From Alternaria dauci (Eukaryota; Ascomycota; Dothideomycetes; Pleosporales; Pleosporaceae), in the NCBI RefSeq assembly GCF_042100115.1, contig NC_091274.1, forward strand, positions 1,178,001 through 1,242,000: a stretch of 64,000 nucleotides of DNA, written 5' to 3'. The notes beneath the pieces were generated by a model. The model worked only from the letters and a program-made list of their open reading frames with translations. It was not told the DNA's origin and made no database searches. A program made the translations under genes and the position numbers. Each line of letters starts with the position of its first letter. Positions within the stretch are counted from its first letter, which is position 1. This document shows, one piece after another, positions 1 through 12,812 of the stretch.

Positions 1-24
1 CACGAGAAATTGATGTGTGAATAG

Positions 25-268
25 GCTCTCGAGGGCAAGGATGTCAAGGACCTGCTACTGAACGTCGGCTCAGGCGGCGGTGCTGCCCCAGCTGCCGGAG
101 GCGCTGCCCCTGCTGCTGGCGGTGCTGCCGAGGCCGCACCAGCTGCCGAGGAGAAGAAGGAGGAGGGTACGTCTACCACATACTTGTCGTCCGACATGCA
201 ACGGAGACTAACACACAACAGAGAAGGAGGAGTCAGACGAGGACATGGGCTTCGGTCTCTTCGACTAA
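25..268 (+). CDS. RPP1: 60S acidic ribosomal protein P1, 3' part (5' end outside window)
   Basis: This is the C-terminal half of the stalk protein P1, which forms part of the GTPase-activating stalk of the large ribosomal subunit. Exons are 25-166 and 222-268; the AG before base 25 ends an intron that starts outside the window. The protein runs from [19 protein letters not shown] through an Ala/Gly/Pro hinge ([14 protein letters not shown]) and an acidic stretch to the invariant stalk tail [13 protein letters not shown]. The [12 protein letters not shown] stretch is typical of P1 and not of P2. The last intron has GTACGT at its donor, a CTAAC branch site and CAG at its acceptor, and it joins a split GAG codon. 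Identification is secure; only the first exons are missing. Confidence 0.95.
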
Positions 269-1970
269 ACGTCTCGTTTCCCTTCCTTTCTTCGACATTT
301 GCCTTTCTCGGGGTTGCAAAACGGATTCATCAGCGGGCATATTCCCATTGCTGGGGTGGGACAGTCACAACTATTCGGTGACACGACTTGCATACGGGCC
401 CTCCCGGAAGAACAAAGACGGCGTCATGAGATATGTTAGGTCGGCAGGTCAATGAATACTTCGAAAAGTGCAAAGAATGGACACATGATGTGATGTCGCG
501 GAACAGAATAATTTCGGCTGCGACAACATTTCGAGAGTGTTGATCCATCAGTACATGGCCTCGGACCAGAAACATTGTGCATGTGATGCGTCGATACTAC
601 TCTATATCAGATGACTCACTTACGTTTCTCAATTCCAATATGTAGGCCTAGGAATGCCATTGATAGTTTTGCTTACCGTCCTCAGTGCACCATGGTGCAA
701 GGCCTAGCACTGCACTCGCGTGCACACATGGCTGCCGCTTGGGTTTCATATATGCCCATCCTGGACTCCGATGTTGCCATGTATCATCGCCGTTGCCTGT
801 ACTGAGAACAGGACAACAGTGAAGGTTGCGCTGTCTTTGGTATGTGTTTATAGCTCTACTTCAGTGTACGTCTTGAGAGGTTTTTAGTTGGTAATATTAA
901 CAACACCCACAACCAGGTGAGATGGCGGTCGTTAATGGTACGGGAACGAGCAATATGGGGTTACTGGTAATGGTCGGAAGCTGACAATTGTTCCTTCTCG
1001 AGCTACACGTGAGGGAAGAGGTCAGATCAGATAGACAGTGGGACAATTATTCTGTCAGCTCCCACGTCCTTTGTGGAGCAGAGAAGATCATGCGTTGTCG
1101 TGGTGCACGACATGATACACATAGGTACCCACGAAGATGAAAGCTGCAATGAATGCTATCTGCAGATAGAACTGCTCTATCTATCTTTCTGCTTGAGTAC
1201 CCACCTACACTGTAAGCCATGCTCTTGCCCAAGCGTTCTATGAGACAAAAGCCCCAGGCTAGCCTGTATGCGGCATATCCAACAGGAGAAGAAGCTACCT
1301 AGGTAACCGTACTTGTCGCAGTTGACGAAGATCAGACGAAGACGAGGCTCAATGTACATTGTTCGTTGCTCGCCGAGCATCCTATCATTCCACGAAAGCA
1401 TCAAGTGACCTATAGAAAGAGGCAGAGGAGAGTTTTGTCACTTTGAAAAATGATAAAATCCATGTCTATAAGCATCTCCGGGTGCGAGAATGACTCCTGG
1501 AGGCCCGTAGCTCATAGCTCCATAGTCACCATCCTTGTTGACTAGATGCACTTGCAAATGATACCCAAAAAAAGGTGCAGCATGAGGTGGCTGCCTGACA
1601 ATGAACTCTTCCATATACAGAGAGGCTCAAAATGCATGGATCAAAGCTCTCGTCTGTGGGGACCGCGTACTGAAGAAAAACTGCGGTACTACCATGGCTG
1701 TGCTAATGAAGAAGAAGGAAAACAGCATCACTGTGTCAGTGTTATCATGAGCAGGGGGATCAAGACATGTACACTAGGTCGGTGGGGATGATAGAGACCG
1801 ATATCAAGGTAAGGCGCAGAATATGTGTGCCATGTTCAATGCTATGCTCATCGGTGATGTACTCAGATCCAGGATAGTTCACGTATCCGCTTCGATACAA
1901 AGCAAAATATACGCCTACTCGATGCCCCTATGCAGATACAGAAATATGAAATGTGTGAATGTCGACTCGC
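269..1970. other. Intergenic, no gene recognised
   Basis: This 1.7 kb lies between the convergent ends of RPP1 and the mitochondrial carrier gene. The open frames are short (under 82 codons) and have no protein-like composition or usable splice signals. I see no RNA gene or repeat here. Confidence 0.6.
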
Positions 1971-3414
1971 TCACAAGTCGTTCGCGCGAAGAAGCTCCTC
2001 GTCGTAAGACATGCCGTTGATGCGCTTCTTGGTGAATTCGAATGCAGTAAAGAAAATCGCGTTGACTATGCAGGAGCGAGACATGGAAACACCGAGACCT
2101 AAGTCAAGTTAGTGTTAAGTCCCTGAGATTATGAAAAGATATCCTCACCCCGATACATCCGACGACTAAAGAAATGGATCTTCGGGCGCGTTGCCTTGTC
2201 CTTGCCTCCCACGAGACAGTTTCGCTGGTAGATACTCTTCGCTGTATCTATTGGAAAGATCTATCAGGCTTGTTAGTACATCGAGAATGAACGGTAGAAT
2301 TCAAGACCGTACGCATGCCCAGCTCACGAGTCCACAGAGTCCGCCAGCTACAACTACAGCCAATGGATGTGTTGGTGAAGTGCCGCGCGCGTTCGCCAAG
2401 ACTTGTTTAACACTTTCGTATGTTACAAAGTAGATGCCGGTGCCGATGGAATCTCGGACTATATTTCATCAGCACTTTTGTGGTTTCTCAATGGTTGCGG
2501 CTCACTTACGTAAATGCAAGTGGAATCCAGAGTATAGTCCTGTCCAACCCCGATGTTTGACCAGATTTTGCGCCGTCTTCCAGGTCCCCAAATTCTGGTA
2601 GCTCTTGCGTACCGCTTCGTTCTTGCCGCCGCCGTCGCTGCGTTCAGCCATCAGTACGGAAATTTGGGCGCTCAGTTTCGTCAGTTCGAAAGGGCCTGGG
2701 GAAGATTAGCCATCGACCCGTGTGAAAAGCCACAGATATCTCCTACATGCAATGACTGTGATGGCGGCGCCAGCATTAACGCCTGCCAAGCCAAAGCAAG
2801 CAATGGTCGAAAACGTAGGCCACGCATCCCGGGTATTCGCAACCACAAGCGGCGAAGTTCCGGTGGTCTGGTAAATCCAGTTATCGAGCGCGTACTTGGA
2901 TCGTTGATAGATGGAGAATGACACGGTGCGGACGAGGGTTATGCTTGCGAGAGGAGACCAGACACCTATGACGCGTACATTAGCATGTGATGGATGCGCG
3001 GTTGTGGAGGGCGAGGCGTACCGCGGTAGAAGCCGTGAAAGCCCTCGGTCTTGTAGGTGTGGCGAACGCAGTCGGCAAAAGAGTTGAACTTGTAGCTATG
3101 CAATGTCAGCCGTGGTGTAGGCAATATTGGGCGTCTGGCGTACGCTTGTAATCGGGTCTTGACCGAGTCCAGAGGGTACTGGAAGCTATCAGCAATGGCG
3201 ACATGGACATGGTAGGACTGGACACAGGCCCACGTACGGCGGCAAATGTAGATAGCAGACTGCTGGAGCTTGCAGCGACCTCGGTGCGGTACTTCTTGGT
3301 CCATCGCTTTGCCTGCTCGCTGCGCAGGACGGCTCTTGAGACGTCGGTCAGATCTCTGGGCCTGTTTGGAATGTCCTGTTGTACATTTGGCCTCCCCTCC
3401 TGCTGCTTAGGCAT
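1971..3414 (-). CDS. Mitochondrial carrier family (SLC25) transporter
   Basis: This is an eight-exon gene for a 358-residue inner-membrane solute carrier. Exons, in coding order, are 3414-3238, 3178-3144, 3095-3022, 2965-2747, 2695-2510, 2458-2313, 2260-2149 and 2098-1971. All junctions keep frame and have GT..AG ends. The three carrier repeats are visible: YPLDSVKTRLQ at about residue 60, CPFELTKL at about 169 and FPIDTAKSIYQ at about 280, each matching PxD/ExxK/T. The middle part (LLRDSIGTGIYFVTYES) resembles the carnitine/ornithine carrier branch. The first ATG of the exon (MPKQQEG) was chosen because a long cytosolic tail before the first helix is normal in this branch. The substrate cannot be told from sequence. 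Confidence 0.9.
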
Positions 3415-4365
3415 ACTGGCTATCGCTAGCTGTGGAAGACGCTGCAGTCTTCCTACGGCAATCGCGATCGGGCCAGCAGCCGGGCAAGCTCCATGAAGGC
3501 CGTGGCGATGTCGGGCTCGACGGATGCAACAAGTGTGCGCGATTGACGTCGAGTCCGGAGGTTTGGCGAGGAGCGCAAGGTCGGGCGACAATGGCTGGCG
3601 TTGGCGAATGTGTATGGATGCGGAGAGTCGTGGTGGAATGGTGGGGTTAAGCTCACGCTTTGTGCAACTCGCGCCTCCGAAACAGTCTAACGGCCACGGA
3701 AGGATGAAGCCATTGGCTGCAGGGGGGAGGGGGAGGGAACGATCGACGCAACGAGCTGCACTTGAATTTGACTCTACGTGCCTCCATGTCCCTTCTCACC
3801 CAGCACGCGGCAGTCGATCAGCGTCTTCACACACCAGCACATGACTTTGCTGTCGAATCGTGCATCCCACCACTCGCCCACAGCTCGTGCTATGGCGCAC
3901 CTGGGGAAGCTACCACAGCTGCATGCGGGGTTTGCTCACATGTGAAGCTTAACATCATCCATGTCTGTCGCGTCGGCAAATCACAGCCCATCTATATGGC
4001 AGCTACGGGGCACTTGGCCCAGGCCTGTCTCGTCATGCATCATGTCAACGACGACATGTTGTTTTGTCATGGCCTTCACTGTCCGAGATCAAACAGACTG
4101 AGAGTTCAAGCTGGCACAGAGAGCGTGTGACGCGAGGCTACCGGCCGCGGACCAAACAGGCATCTTCTTTGTGGTGGTTAACAGTCTTCCAGCCCAATCC
4201 TACATACTAGCCTTGGCCCCGAGGAAGCGACCGTCTTCATAGACTTGGAAATCTCGCGTGATGATTTCATTTCCTGCTAAGTAATTTTTGTGCGTGCCTT
4301 GCTTCACACCGCGAACTGCTATGACACTGCCAGCACATATGTCGTCTTGCCAGACTTTTCAAATA
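3415..4365. other. Intergenic, carrier promoter side
   Basis: This roughly 950-base stretch lies upstream of the minus-strand carrier gene and downstream of the small membrane-protein gene. The open frames in it overlap one another and are low-complexity. No gene is supported. Confidence 0.55.
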
Positions 4366-4854
4366 TCAGTCCTTCTTCCCCATAATCTTCCTCAACTCGG
4401 CATCGTTGTCGGACCTTTCAACTGGCGCCTTTTGCTTCTCGTCGACCTTCTGCTGTTTCTTCTTGCGCATGTCTCCCATAAGCGCTTCGCTAAACGTTCC
4501 TCTATCATCATCTAACCTCTCTATCTGACCGTGACGCCTCATGCTCTCCTTGTGCCAGCTAATCTGCCCGCCATCTGCTTCTCGGTGTCTTTTGGCATTC
4601 AGTTTGGCAGCTCGTATCGAGGTTCGGGCGTATACGAAGAGAATGCCAGCCATCGTGAGGGCTGCAAGGGGTGCCATGATGGTCTGGGAGACATTAGCTG
4701 ATGTCAACACTGACAAGCTCGGAAACACGTTTCGTACACGGCCGTTGATGATACCTCGGCCCCTCGTAAGGCGCGCTGCTGCATTTGCCGAAGTTGGCTT
4801 GGAGGTTTCGCTCATGCCATCGGCAGCCTTGGGCATGGAAAGTCTGCCACCCAT
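4366..4854 (-). CDS. Small single-pass membrane protein, unknown function
   Basis: I do not recognise this 162-residue protein. The open frame begins further upstream but with TTG; the first ATG gives MGGRLSMPKAADG, so I start at 4854. An extra 5' exon cannot be excluded. It has a Ser/Ala-rich N-terminus, an Arg/Gly patch (RLTRGRGIINGRVR), one likely membrane segment at about residues 60-78 (TIMAPLAALTMAGILFVYA), and a very basic, helical C-terminal half rich in Lys, Arg, Glu and Gln that ends in KKD. A single span followed by a charged helix would fit an organelle membrane protein, but this is inference. It is divergent from glutathione reductase across about 600 bp. Confidence 0.6.
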   Translation of the reverse strand: MGGRLSMPKAADGMSETSKPTSANAAARLTRGRGIINGRVRNVFPSLSVLTSANVSQTIMAPLAALTMAGILFVYARTSIRAAKLNAKRHREADGGQISWHKESMRRHGQIERLDDDRGTFSEALMGDMRKKKQQKVDEKQKAPVERSDNDAELRKIMGKKD

Positions 4855-5459
4855 AATGAAGGTGGCTAAAGTTGGCAGTCTCAAGGTCGGTGGTGGGGAT
4901 GGTGTGATGTTCTTTGGTGATTGCCGAGTCTGCTTGGGGATTCAGGATCCGGGAAATTTTGCACTGCTGTCATGTGCTGGCATGTTTCCCAACCAGCATC
5001 CGTCAAGACCCAATTCACTGGACTGACATACAGTTGCTTGCGTGATAGAGTCGTGTGTCGCAGGTGGGCGCCCGGGCGAGGTCTAGAAGCCGTGAGGTAA
5101 TCGACCAAGTAGCTATCACAAGCGGTTAGCGCGAGAGCACCTCCGACAGGTCCGCAAACCGAGGTCGCGTCATCGCTGGCTGCTTCACTAACCGCAAAAT
5201 CTTATTTCAGATATTACCAAGCGGCATACGTCGGTCATCCAGAAGGCATTGCGTGACAATTGCAGGCCCCTGTTCGACCTTCCATTGCTTCTATTTGGAA
5301 ACGTCTGGCTTGTACAGCAAGCAGCCTTACTGCATACTGCACCTGCACAGTTGGATTACCAAGATCGTCCCATCCAGTCTTTGACTCTAGTAGTAGATTC
5401 GGAGCCTAGGTGCTCTGACGTATTCTATAAGTATCCGCCGTTGTCGCGCTGCATACTTA
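4855..5459. other. Divergent promoter region upstream of GLR1
   Basis: This 605-bp gap lies between two divergently transcribed genes. A TATA-like CTATAAGTA lies about 35 bases before the GLR1 ATG. No other gene is visible. Confidence 0.5.
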
Positions 5460-7204
5460 ATGCAAAGAACAGCAACCTTTAGACTGCGAGCTCTATCGAC
5501 GAGTCTTCGTACCATTACCCCTCCATCTGCAGGACGAGCCTCTCTACTCCGACCGCACTTCCGCCCATCACAAACCGCAGTGGCATCCGCACGTCTGTCA
5601 AACCTCTCGTCTCATTTCTCTACATCGGGCATCAATATGTCGTCGCAAACCAAGGAATGCGATTACCTGGTGATTGGGATTGGTAGTGGAGGCATCGCCT
5701 CCGGCCGACGAGCTGCCAAACACGGCGCAAAAGTCATCGCAATCGAATCGTCAAGATACGGCGGCACATGTGTAAATGTCGGGTGCGTGCCGAAGAAAGT
5801 TACCTGGAACGCGGCCGCCATTGCCGAGACCTTCAAAGATGCGAAGGCGTATGGCTTCAAGGTTGGCGGGGTCCCCGACTTTGACTGGCCCTACTTCAAG
5901 AAGAAGCGGGACGATTACGTCAAGCGACTGAACGGCATCTACGAGAACAACCTGAACAAGGATGCGATTGAACACCTCAGAGGTCGGGCCAAGTTCGTCG
6001 CCAAGGACGAGGTTGAGGTTGCGCTCCATGACGGTGGCTCTCAGCGCATCAAAGCAAAGCACATCCTCATCGCGACCGGTGGAAGGCCGAAGCTACCCGA
6101 TATCCCTGGAAAGGAACTCTGCATTAGCAGCGATGGATTCTTCGACCTCGAGAAGCAGCCCAAGAGCATCGCGACCAGCGGCGCAGGATACATTGGTGTT
6201 GAGATGACTGGCATGCTTCATGCGCTCGGCTCGAAAACACACTTCTTCATCCGTGGCGACAAGCTCCTCCGAACATTCGACCCCATGATCCAAGACACTG
6301 TAACCCAGGAGTACGAACGTCAAGGTATCAACCTATACAAGGGTACCCAAATTACCAAAGTAGAGGATATCGGCAACGGCATGAAGCGTGTGACCTATCA
6401 GAACACCGAGACAAAGAATGAGTCAACCGTCGAGGTTGAGGAGGTGCTGTTTGCGACTGGCCGCGACCCCGAAATCGAGGATCTCAAGATCAAGGACTTT
6501 GGCATCAAGCTCAACGACAAGAACCACATCGTGACCGACGAGTACCAAAACACATCTATCCCCAACATTTACGCTATCGGTGATGTCTGTGATCGAGGCT
6601 TCGAACTTACTCCGGTTGCCATCGCTGCAGGACGACGACTCTCAGACCGTCTATTCAACAACCAACCCACAGCTCGCCTTGTATATGAAAACATCCCCTC
6701 CGTTGTTTTCGCCCATCCAGAGATCGGATCTATCGGTCTAACTGAGCCCGAGGCCCGCGAGAAATACGGCGACAAGATCAAGATCTACAAGACTGAGTTC
6801 AAAGCCATGTACTTCGCCATGATGGACCCGGAAGAGAAGCAGCCCACTGCATACAAGATCATCTGCGCGGGTGAGAACGAAAAGGTCGTCGGCCTGCACA
6901 TCCTAGGCCAAGGAAGCAGTGAGATCCTGCAAGGATTCGGAGTGGCGATCAAGATGGGTGCCACTAAGAAGGACTTCGACAACTGTGTGGTAAGTACCCT
7001 CCCAGCCTTCCTATCCCGTTGTGCCGTGCGTCCGTGGATGCATATGCGGCAGTGCTTCGGTTATCGACTGCTGCAGCAGCCACGTTTGTTTGGGGAAGCA
7101 ACAGCATTTGGCATTAGGCGTTTGATGACATGGATGCTAACATGCGTTTCTCTTCACAGGCCATCCACCCCGTATCCGCCGAGGAACTCGTCACCATGAC
7201 TTAG
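5460..7204 (+). CDS. GLR1: Glutathione reductase (NADPH)
   Basis: The enzyme reduces glutathione disulfide with NADPH and FAD. Exons are 5460-6989 and 7160-7204, giving 524 residues; the 170-nt intron is long for this window and separates the last 14 residues. Visible elements are the FAD dinucleotide fold (GIGSGG, about 73-78), the redox disulfide in GGTCVNVGC (Cys104 and Cys109), the second FAD motif (PNIYAIGDV), and the C-terminal catalytic His-Glu pair in AIHPVSAEE (His513, Glu518), supplied by the second exon. The first 59 residues are Arg/Ser-rich without acidic residues, like a mitochondrial presequence. A second Met at residue 60 (MSSQTKE) starts a full cytosolic enzyme, which suggests dual targeting as in yeast Glr1. 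In the NADP fold, SGAGYIGVE replaces the commoner VGAGYIAVE. Confidence 0.97.
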
Positions 7205-9906
7205 ACTGAGTGGCATCTCGCGCACTTGCCCGACTCGTGATGGTGTTTAGATTAGGAGAGATAGACTATACTGGCAAAGATTAGAGCAATGACAGTAATC
7301 ATCGTTTATGGCTGTGCCTGTTCATGCTCATGCGTATGCTTTCAGACATCTTCTTCACGAGAGAAGCTTATGTTCGACCACTGCGCCACACGATCGTAAC
7401 GCAATACATCCCGTCATACATTACGACACATGCAGTCACATTTCAGCTCCATCCCTCGGGGCTCAATGACCCCTCCGACAATAACCCTGCAGCTCCAAGG
7501 TCTTGGAGCAGAGCTTATTACCCCGCCGTTCCGAACAATACCCATCCTCTAGGCACAGAATACCGGTACGCACCTGCCCTACTAGCATAGAAAGGGTCTG
7601 ACCGCCGATGTCCAACTAATCCATGTACGATACGACATCTGTTGATCCGGGGTTTTAGCTGGAAAAAACAGCGAAAGGGCTCTACTGCACGTCTGCTTGG
7701 TTACTGTAGCCGGCGGCTTTGCGACGACTTGTTTGACCGACGCCTGTTGTAATGTACATGCAGGGCATTTCAGGGTATGATTGGGTTTACTCTAGGGTCT
7801 CGTCTCTCCCGAGGTCGCTCTTGGTATATGGTACTGACATGGTAAATGTGAGATTCCGATTCATGTGGCTTGGACGCTCGTTACGTGTACCTGTGTGTCT
7901 ACACGTGCATGTACTCCGGACTTTGAGTATGTGTGGGTGCGTCAGAATGAGCTAAAACGGGCAAAAGGCATTGTACTGACTGCGACTACATGTCGTCGTA
8001 TCGCTTACCGAGAGATTGGGAGAAGGGGTGATCATAGTCGATCGCAATATTGTTTGCGTACCTCCTATGGTGAGCGATGAGCATAATAATAAGATGTGAT
8101 ATAGGTTAGGTTCTCGCTGTCCAGTGTGCGCGTTCCTGGGTACTGGGTGTTGATTGTGCCGCTTGTATTTCGACATCACCACTTCCAGGCCGTAGCCTGC
8201 TGTGCGGGGATGGCGATGAGATGGATAAAGTAAAGGGGTATGCTACTGGCTAACGTATTGCTTGATTGGCTGTCTTTCATCATGCAAGTCTGCCAATACT
8301 CATCACACGCTCATTTCCCATCATATTTGCCGCCCACGCCGCCTTGCCTGCCCTGCATTGGCCAGAAAGAACCAACGGGTCCTCCCCGCGTTCGCTTGGA
8401 GTATTTTGCGGGGTGGCTGCCAGTTCATCATCTAATATGTTATGCAGTCTTCACGTGCATTACCACCGGCACCAGCTGGACCCACAAGCGTAACCTATCG
8501 CAATCTGAGTTGCTACCGAGCCCTGCACACCCTTCTAAGCATAAAATGGATCTCGTCTTGTGATCGAGAACGAGCTTCGCTCATGTTCCAACATAATCAT
8601 TATTGTTGTTCGTTAATGGACCCTGCAGTAAATGTCGATATGCCACAAAACGGAGAATCTCTGTCCCACCACTTAGAGTTCTGCCGAAAACCTGGTCCCT
8701 GGCTATTCTCTTGTGTGGCGTGAACACCTTTCTACAAACCCATGCCGGCTGGCGTTCGTGGCTTCCAGAAGTTCGTTGTCGGTGACGACGATGAACCACA
8801 CCTAAAACGTTATTTCTCTTCGGCGCGCGATTTAGGGCAACGGAGGCGCGTTCTCCGCGTTAACGTCAAGAAGGATTCGATGCTCCTCGGATTCGCTCGC
8901 TGTTTCTCTCCACATTTGCGCACACACCGTTGCAAGCCACGGTGTGGAGACTCCGTCGTTGCTGTGCTGTAGTGCGGCGGAGGGGGGGCGGCAATACAGT
9001 GATGACCTGCATCGCACTGACACCTCGTGCCTGCGTCGAATGTCCGGAATCATGCTACGGACTGACCGCTCCGTGTTGATCAATGTTCTAGACAATTCAG
9101 AAAGGAGGTGTGTTTGAACCTCATACTATTCATGTCCATCTCACCCAAGCAAGGCAGGTCCCTGATGTACCGGTGTCTGGAGTTCCCGGGGTGTCCCCCA
9201 TGATACCGCCGAACCCCGGGTTATTCGTATGCGAGATATGCCGCTAATGCACACAGAACCGGGGTGTATTTAGCGTTCAACGCGAACATCAAGCCATCGC
9301 TATGCACGTCGTTGACTCGAAATGGTGTGCTTCCGCACCCTAGCGGCTGAGCTTCTCATATAGGCACCGAGGCCGCTCCCCGCCATGACACAAAGCGCAT
9401 CCAATGCGGGCCTCGACATCGGAGCCGACCCTAGGGCTCTGGTGTGGGCGTCTAAGCAGAGCAGCGGTACCTTGTCTTCAGAGCGGTGGAACTTGTCTGA
9501 CGACTGTCTGAATAGTGTGGAGCTGGCAGCCATTGCGACTGCCGGCTGGTGTCTTGAGAGCACTGGCTCATTCGCGATCAATACTATTATACAAGTTTAC
9601 ATATAGCGGCCGTGACATTCGTTCACCGTAGATACGAGGCTGTGAAGCGAGCCTCCCTGTGCTCAAAGTCCTCCTGTTTTACGCCGCACTGATTTTGGTT
9701 GAGAAACCCCCGGACCGGACCAAGCCGGTCGATGATGGGCCCTGAATGATAGCTTTCAAAGCTATTACAAAATTTACTGTGAAATGAAGACAGGTCCAAA
9801 TTTAAACCCATGTGATGATCGTGGCACGTTCGCTCCGGTGCTCCGTTGCGATATTGCAGGAGTGCATACTCCGGCGTCTTGAACTCGGCGAGAAAGGTGA
9901 GCAACT
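7205..9906. other. Gene-free 2.7 kb
   Basis: No open frame here reads like a conserved protein, and no chain of exons could be built on either strand. A perfect 8-bp inverted repeat (GCTCCAAG/CTTGGAGC, 2-base loop) lies at 7492-7509, and an 8-bp CCCGGGGT/ACCCCGGG pair lies near 9186-9222. It could hold untranslated regions or a non-coding transcript. Confidence 0.5.
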
Positions 9907-12812
9907 TCAAGTACTCTGTCCACTCAAGAAGAAGTCTAGCTCGCTCGGACCGCCCCTACTGACTTCGTTTTCGGCAAGTTGTTCGAGCAAGCTGAGGAAA
10001 GGATCCTTGCTGTCAGGGTCTGTATGCACCGATGCGCCTGACGTACTTCCGGCGCCGGGTGTCGGCTGCTGTTCGTACGGTGTTGGCATGCTCAGCATGG
10101 GATCAAAGTGGATCGGATGGTTGTTATCCTGGTTTTGGTTGAGATTCGCTGTCCGCGGAACTGGTGATGGCGCCAGACTCGCAAACTGCGGCAGTGGTGA
10201 AAACGAAAAGTTTGGCGAAAAAGGAAGAGCAAGTCCACCCCCATTAGCGTTCGGAGGGTTCAGCGAGCTGCTGGGCAATGGTGGAGTATAGGGAGGCACA
10301 CTGGATTCATTATGATGCGCTCTAGTATCTCCGGGGCTTGGATTGGATTCCGAAGTACCGGCGTCCGAAGGTCTGTGAGTATGTACAATAGGCGGATGAG
10401 TGGCTGATGTAGGTGTTGGGGGGATGCCCTGTGAGTGGGCTACAGGTTTGGAAGATGAAGTTGTGGCTCTTCTTTTCTTGTTTGGGTGACCGTTAGAGTA
10501 TTGCGGGTGCTGCGAGGGCGCGGAATGTTTTTGGTAGCCTTGAGCATTGCCAATGACGCCGCTAGTCATATACATGTTATTCCGTTGTTCGATGTTGAAG
10601 GTCGCAAGGCTATCGCATCATTAGCACAATAGCTGGATGCTGAGATTCAGTTGCTTACCCTTCCTGAATGGACTCGACCGCTATATCCAAAAACGTAATA
10701 TGCGCTCCATCGAAGATTTGGCCAGGATACCTGTCGAAGAAGTCTTCGAGTTGGAAGACCGGCGCGTAGCGCATAGGATTGCTCGCCAATGATTGTACGA
10801 GCTCTGTATGACATCCGTAGATAGTCTGCAGTGTATCTCGCTGATGCTGAGCTCCAGCCCAGATGAAGCGAAGCTCGGACAGCTGTTGCATCTCACGAGA
10901 CAGGAATTCTGCACTGACTGAGAAAACTTCTCCTTCTCTTCCTGGGTAGTGTGCTCCATGCACGTGGATGGTGCCAGCTGTACATACACAATAGCCGACG
11001 AAGGCTGGCCAATCTATGATAGACGAAGCCCTACCTATCTCAACAAGTTCGGCAATAGCATTTGCATGGAGGAAGCATAGGTTGGTTGCTTCAATCTGCC
11101 AAGGTTGGTGCTGCGACGTCCCAGACAGCTCAGCCAAGTCCACAGGAAGAAAAGGCCGATAGATGAGGCAATGTATGAGGTGGTATATCAACTTGCTGAG
11201 GACAAGTATGGTACTGTCGGGTTGACCAAAGAGAGCCTCGATGGAGGTAAAGGTGTCCTGCGTCTCTGACGCCCATATGTCGAGTTCTTGGCGGATCTTG
11301 GATAAGTTGGATAATGAGTGCCAGGGAAAGTGTGAATCACCCTTGACGCCACCGGCTGCAAGGTAGCGATTTGTTATACCCAGGATGCGTGCTATGCCGA
11401 TCAGCATACCCATGCTTCCTTGTCCGCCTTTTCCAGTGCCGCCCATGAACTGCAAATTGCATCCATTTGGAAAGTAATCGCCGTCTATCAACATGGCCCC
11501 GGGGTGCAGCTGCCAGCTCGGCAACCGTAGTACGATTGATTCATCCGCAATCAACGAGGGTCGCTTGGAGCCGGTCGCAGCGAAACGGTCCATAAGGTAA
11601 CACGACCAGAAGAGTCGGCGTCGCCCTTCACGTTCGGCGGGTGTGACCTTCATGCCGGTCGGTAGTTCACGGTGTAGGTCGAGCGCAAATGCCATGCTGA
11701 TGGCGGAATCTTGAGAACATAGTCAGCCCTGTACTAGCTTGTGATGGCAACGAGTTCGTACTCAGCAACATGAAAGTCTTCTTTCCCTTGCCTAGCTGGA
11801 AGCTTGCTTGCGAAAGCAGCATCAGTGTCTGCAAGGTTTCGATGGAGGGCTCATCTATCTCAAGTTCTAGCCGAGCACGACGGGCATACTCTTGACCGAT
11901 GCGCACTGCAGAGCTGTATCCTCCGAAGTGGGGTGCATATCTGGGGTACATGTATTAGTTGTGTTCAAGAATGCTCAGGGATGGGCGAATCGTACCTGGC
12001 ACTCACGGCGTAAATAGCGCAGGCTAAGTGACCGGGAAGCTGATTGGCCTGTAGGCGCTGTCTCGTGGTCGACTCGTCCAGGATGTAGTAGGGCTTTCCA
12101 TGGATTCTCGCGAAATAGGTGTCTAGAAGCAGGTCGGGTGCTAGGGTTGGTGATTGTATACTAGACACTATTAACAATGCGTCGGGCCAAGATGGTATGC
12201 TGTGACTAGGTACCTTGGCTCGATGGGCGACATCAACTGGTTCGCATGGTTGGTGGCACTCGAGCGACGGGGCGAGGATCCGTGTGGGGATTGCGACGAT
12301 GCCACGTCTTTTGGTTTAGTGTCGACGGTGGTGGCGGCGTTGTTGTTGTTGTTGTTGTTCTCCTGCGAGGTGGGGTCGACTTCGGCTGGGTCATCGCTCT
12401 TTCCTTCGGAAACAAGGCGCTTTTCCAGGCCGTCAACACGCTTCAGGAGGGCCTCGAGGACGTCGGTCTTTGGTCCTCGTTTTTTGGGAACAGCATCTAG
12501 AGCGGGCTGTCAGCCCATGTTTGCATGCGTCCGGGGGGAGGCTGGAGAGTGGAGCGTACCATATATACACGGACAGTTGAACACCTGACAGGCTTCACAG
12601 GTCGGCCTTGTGCGATTGCACTTGATCTTGAAGCTTGGGTTAGCACATGGAGAAGAAGACGAGTGCAGAAACGCTACCTTTCGCTTTCGACAACTCTTGC
12701 AGTTCATGGCCTCACGCGGCTCGTTGGAAACACGGCGGGCGGGAAGTCGGTCGATGCCGATCTGAGGTCTGGCCATTGCGGCGGCCAGTGACTGCGACAC
12801 TTCGGTGGACAT
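9907..12812 (-). CDS. Zn(II)2Cys6 transcription factor, fungal-specific TF domain
   Basis: This is a seven-exon gene for an 860-residue nuclear regulator. Exons in coding order are 12812-12678, 12626-12560, 12496-12214, 12160-11996, 11940-11762, 11709-10659 and 10609-9907. The binuclear zinc cluster is split by intron 1 and reads C38-x2-C41-x6-C48-x6-C55-x2-C58-x6-C65. It is followed by a basic linker (PKKRGPK) and a short coiled coil ([16 protein letters not shown]). An Asn run encoded by a (GTT)n tract lies nearby. The middle homology region spans roughly residues 170-550, with [10 protein letters not shown] and [13 protein letters not shown]. The C-terminal 230 residues are Pro/Ser/Asn-rich, as in activation domains. 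It lies in tandem with the QutR-like gene, but it does not look like the quinate activator QutA, so its targets are unknown. Confidence 0.9.
12339..12359. repeat. (GTT)7 microsatellite inside coding exon
   Basis: Seven GTT units on the plus strand encode an asparagine run in exon 3 of the Zn2Cys6 factor. Length variation would change only the linker between the coiled coil and the middle region. Confidence 0.9.

Noticed and set aside
2553..2921. 122-codon plus-strand frame
   Set aside because: It is the opposite strand of carrier exons 4 and 5 and has no protein features of its own.
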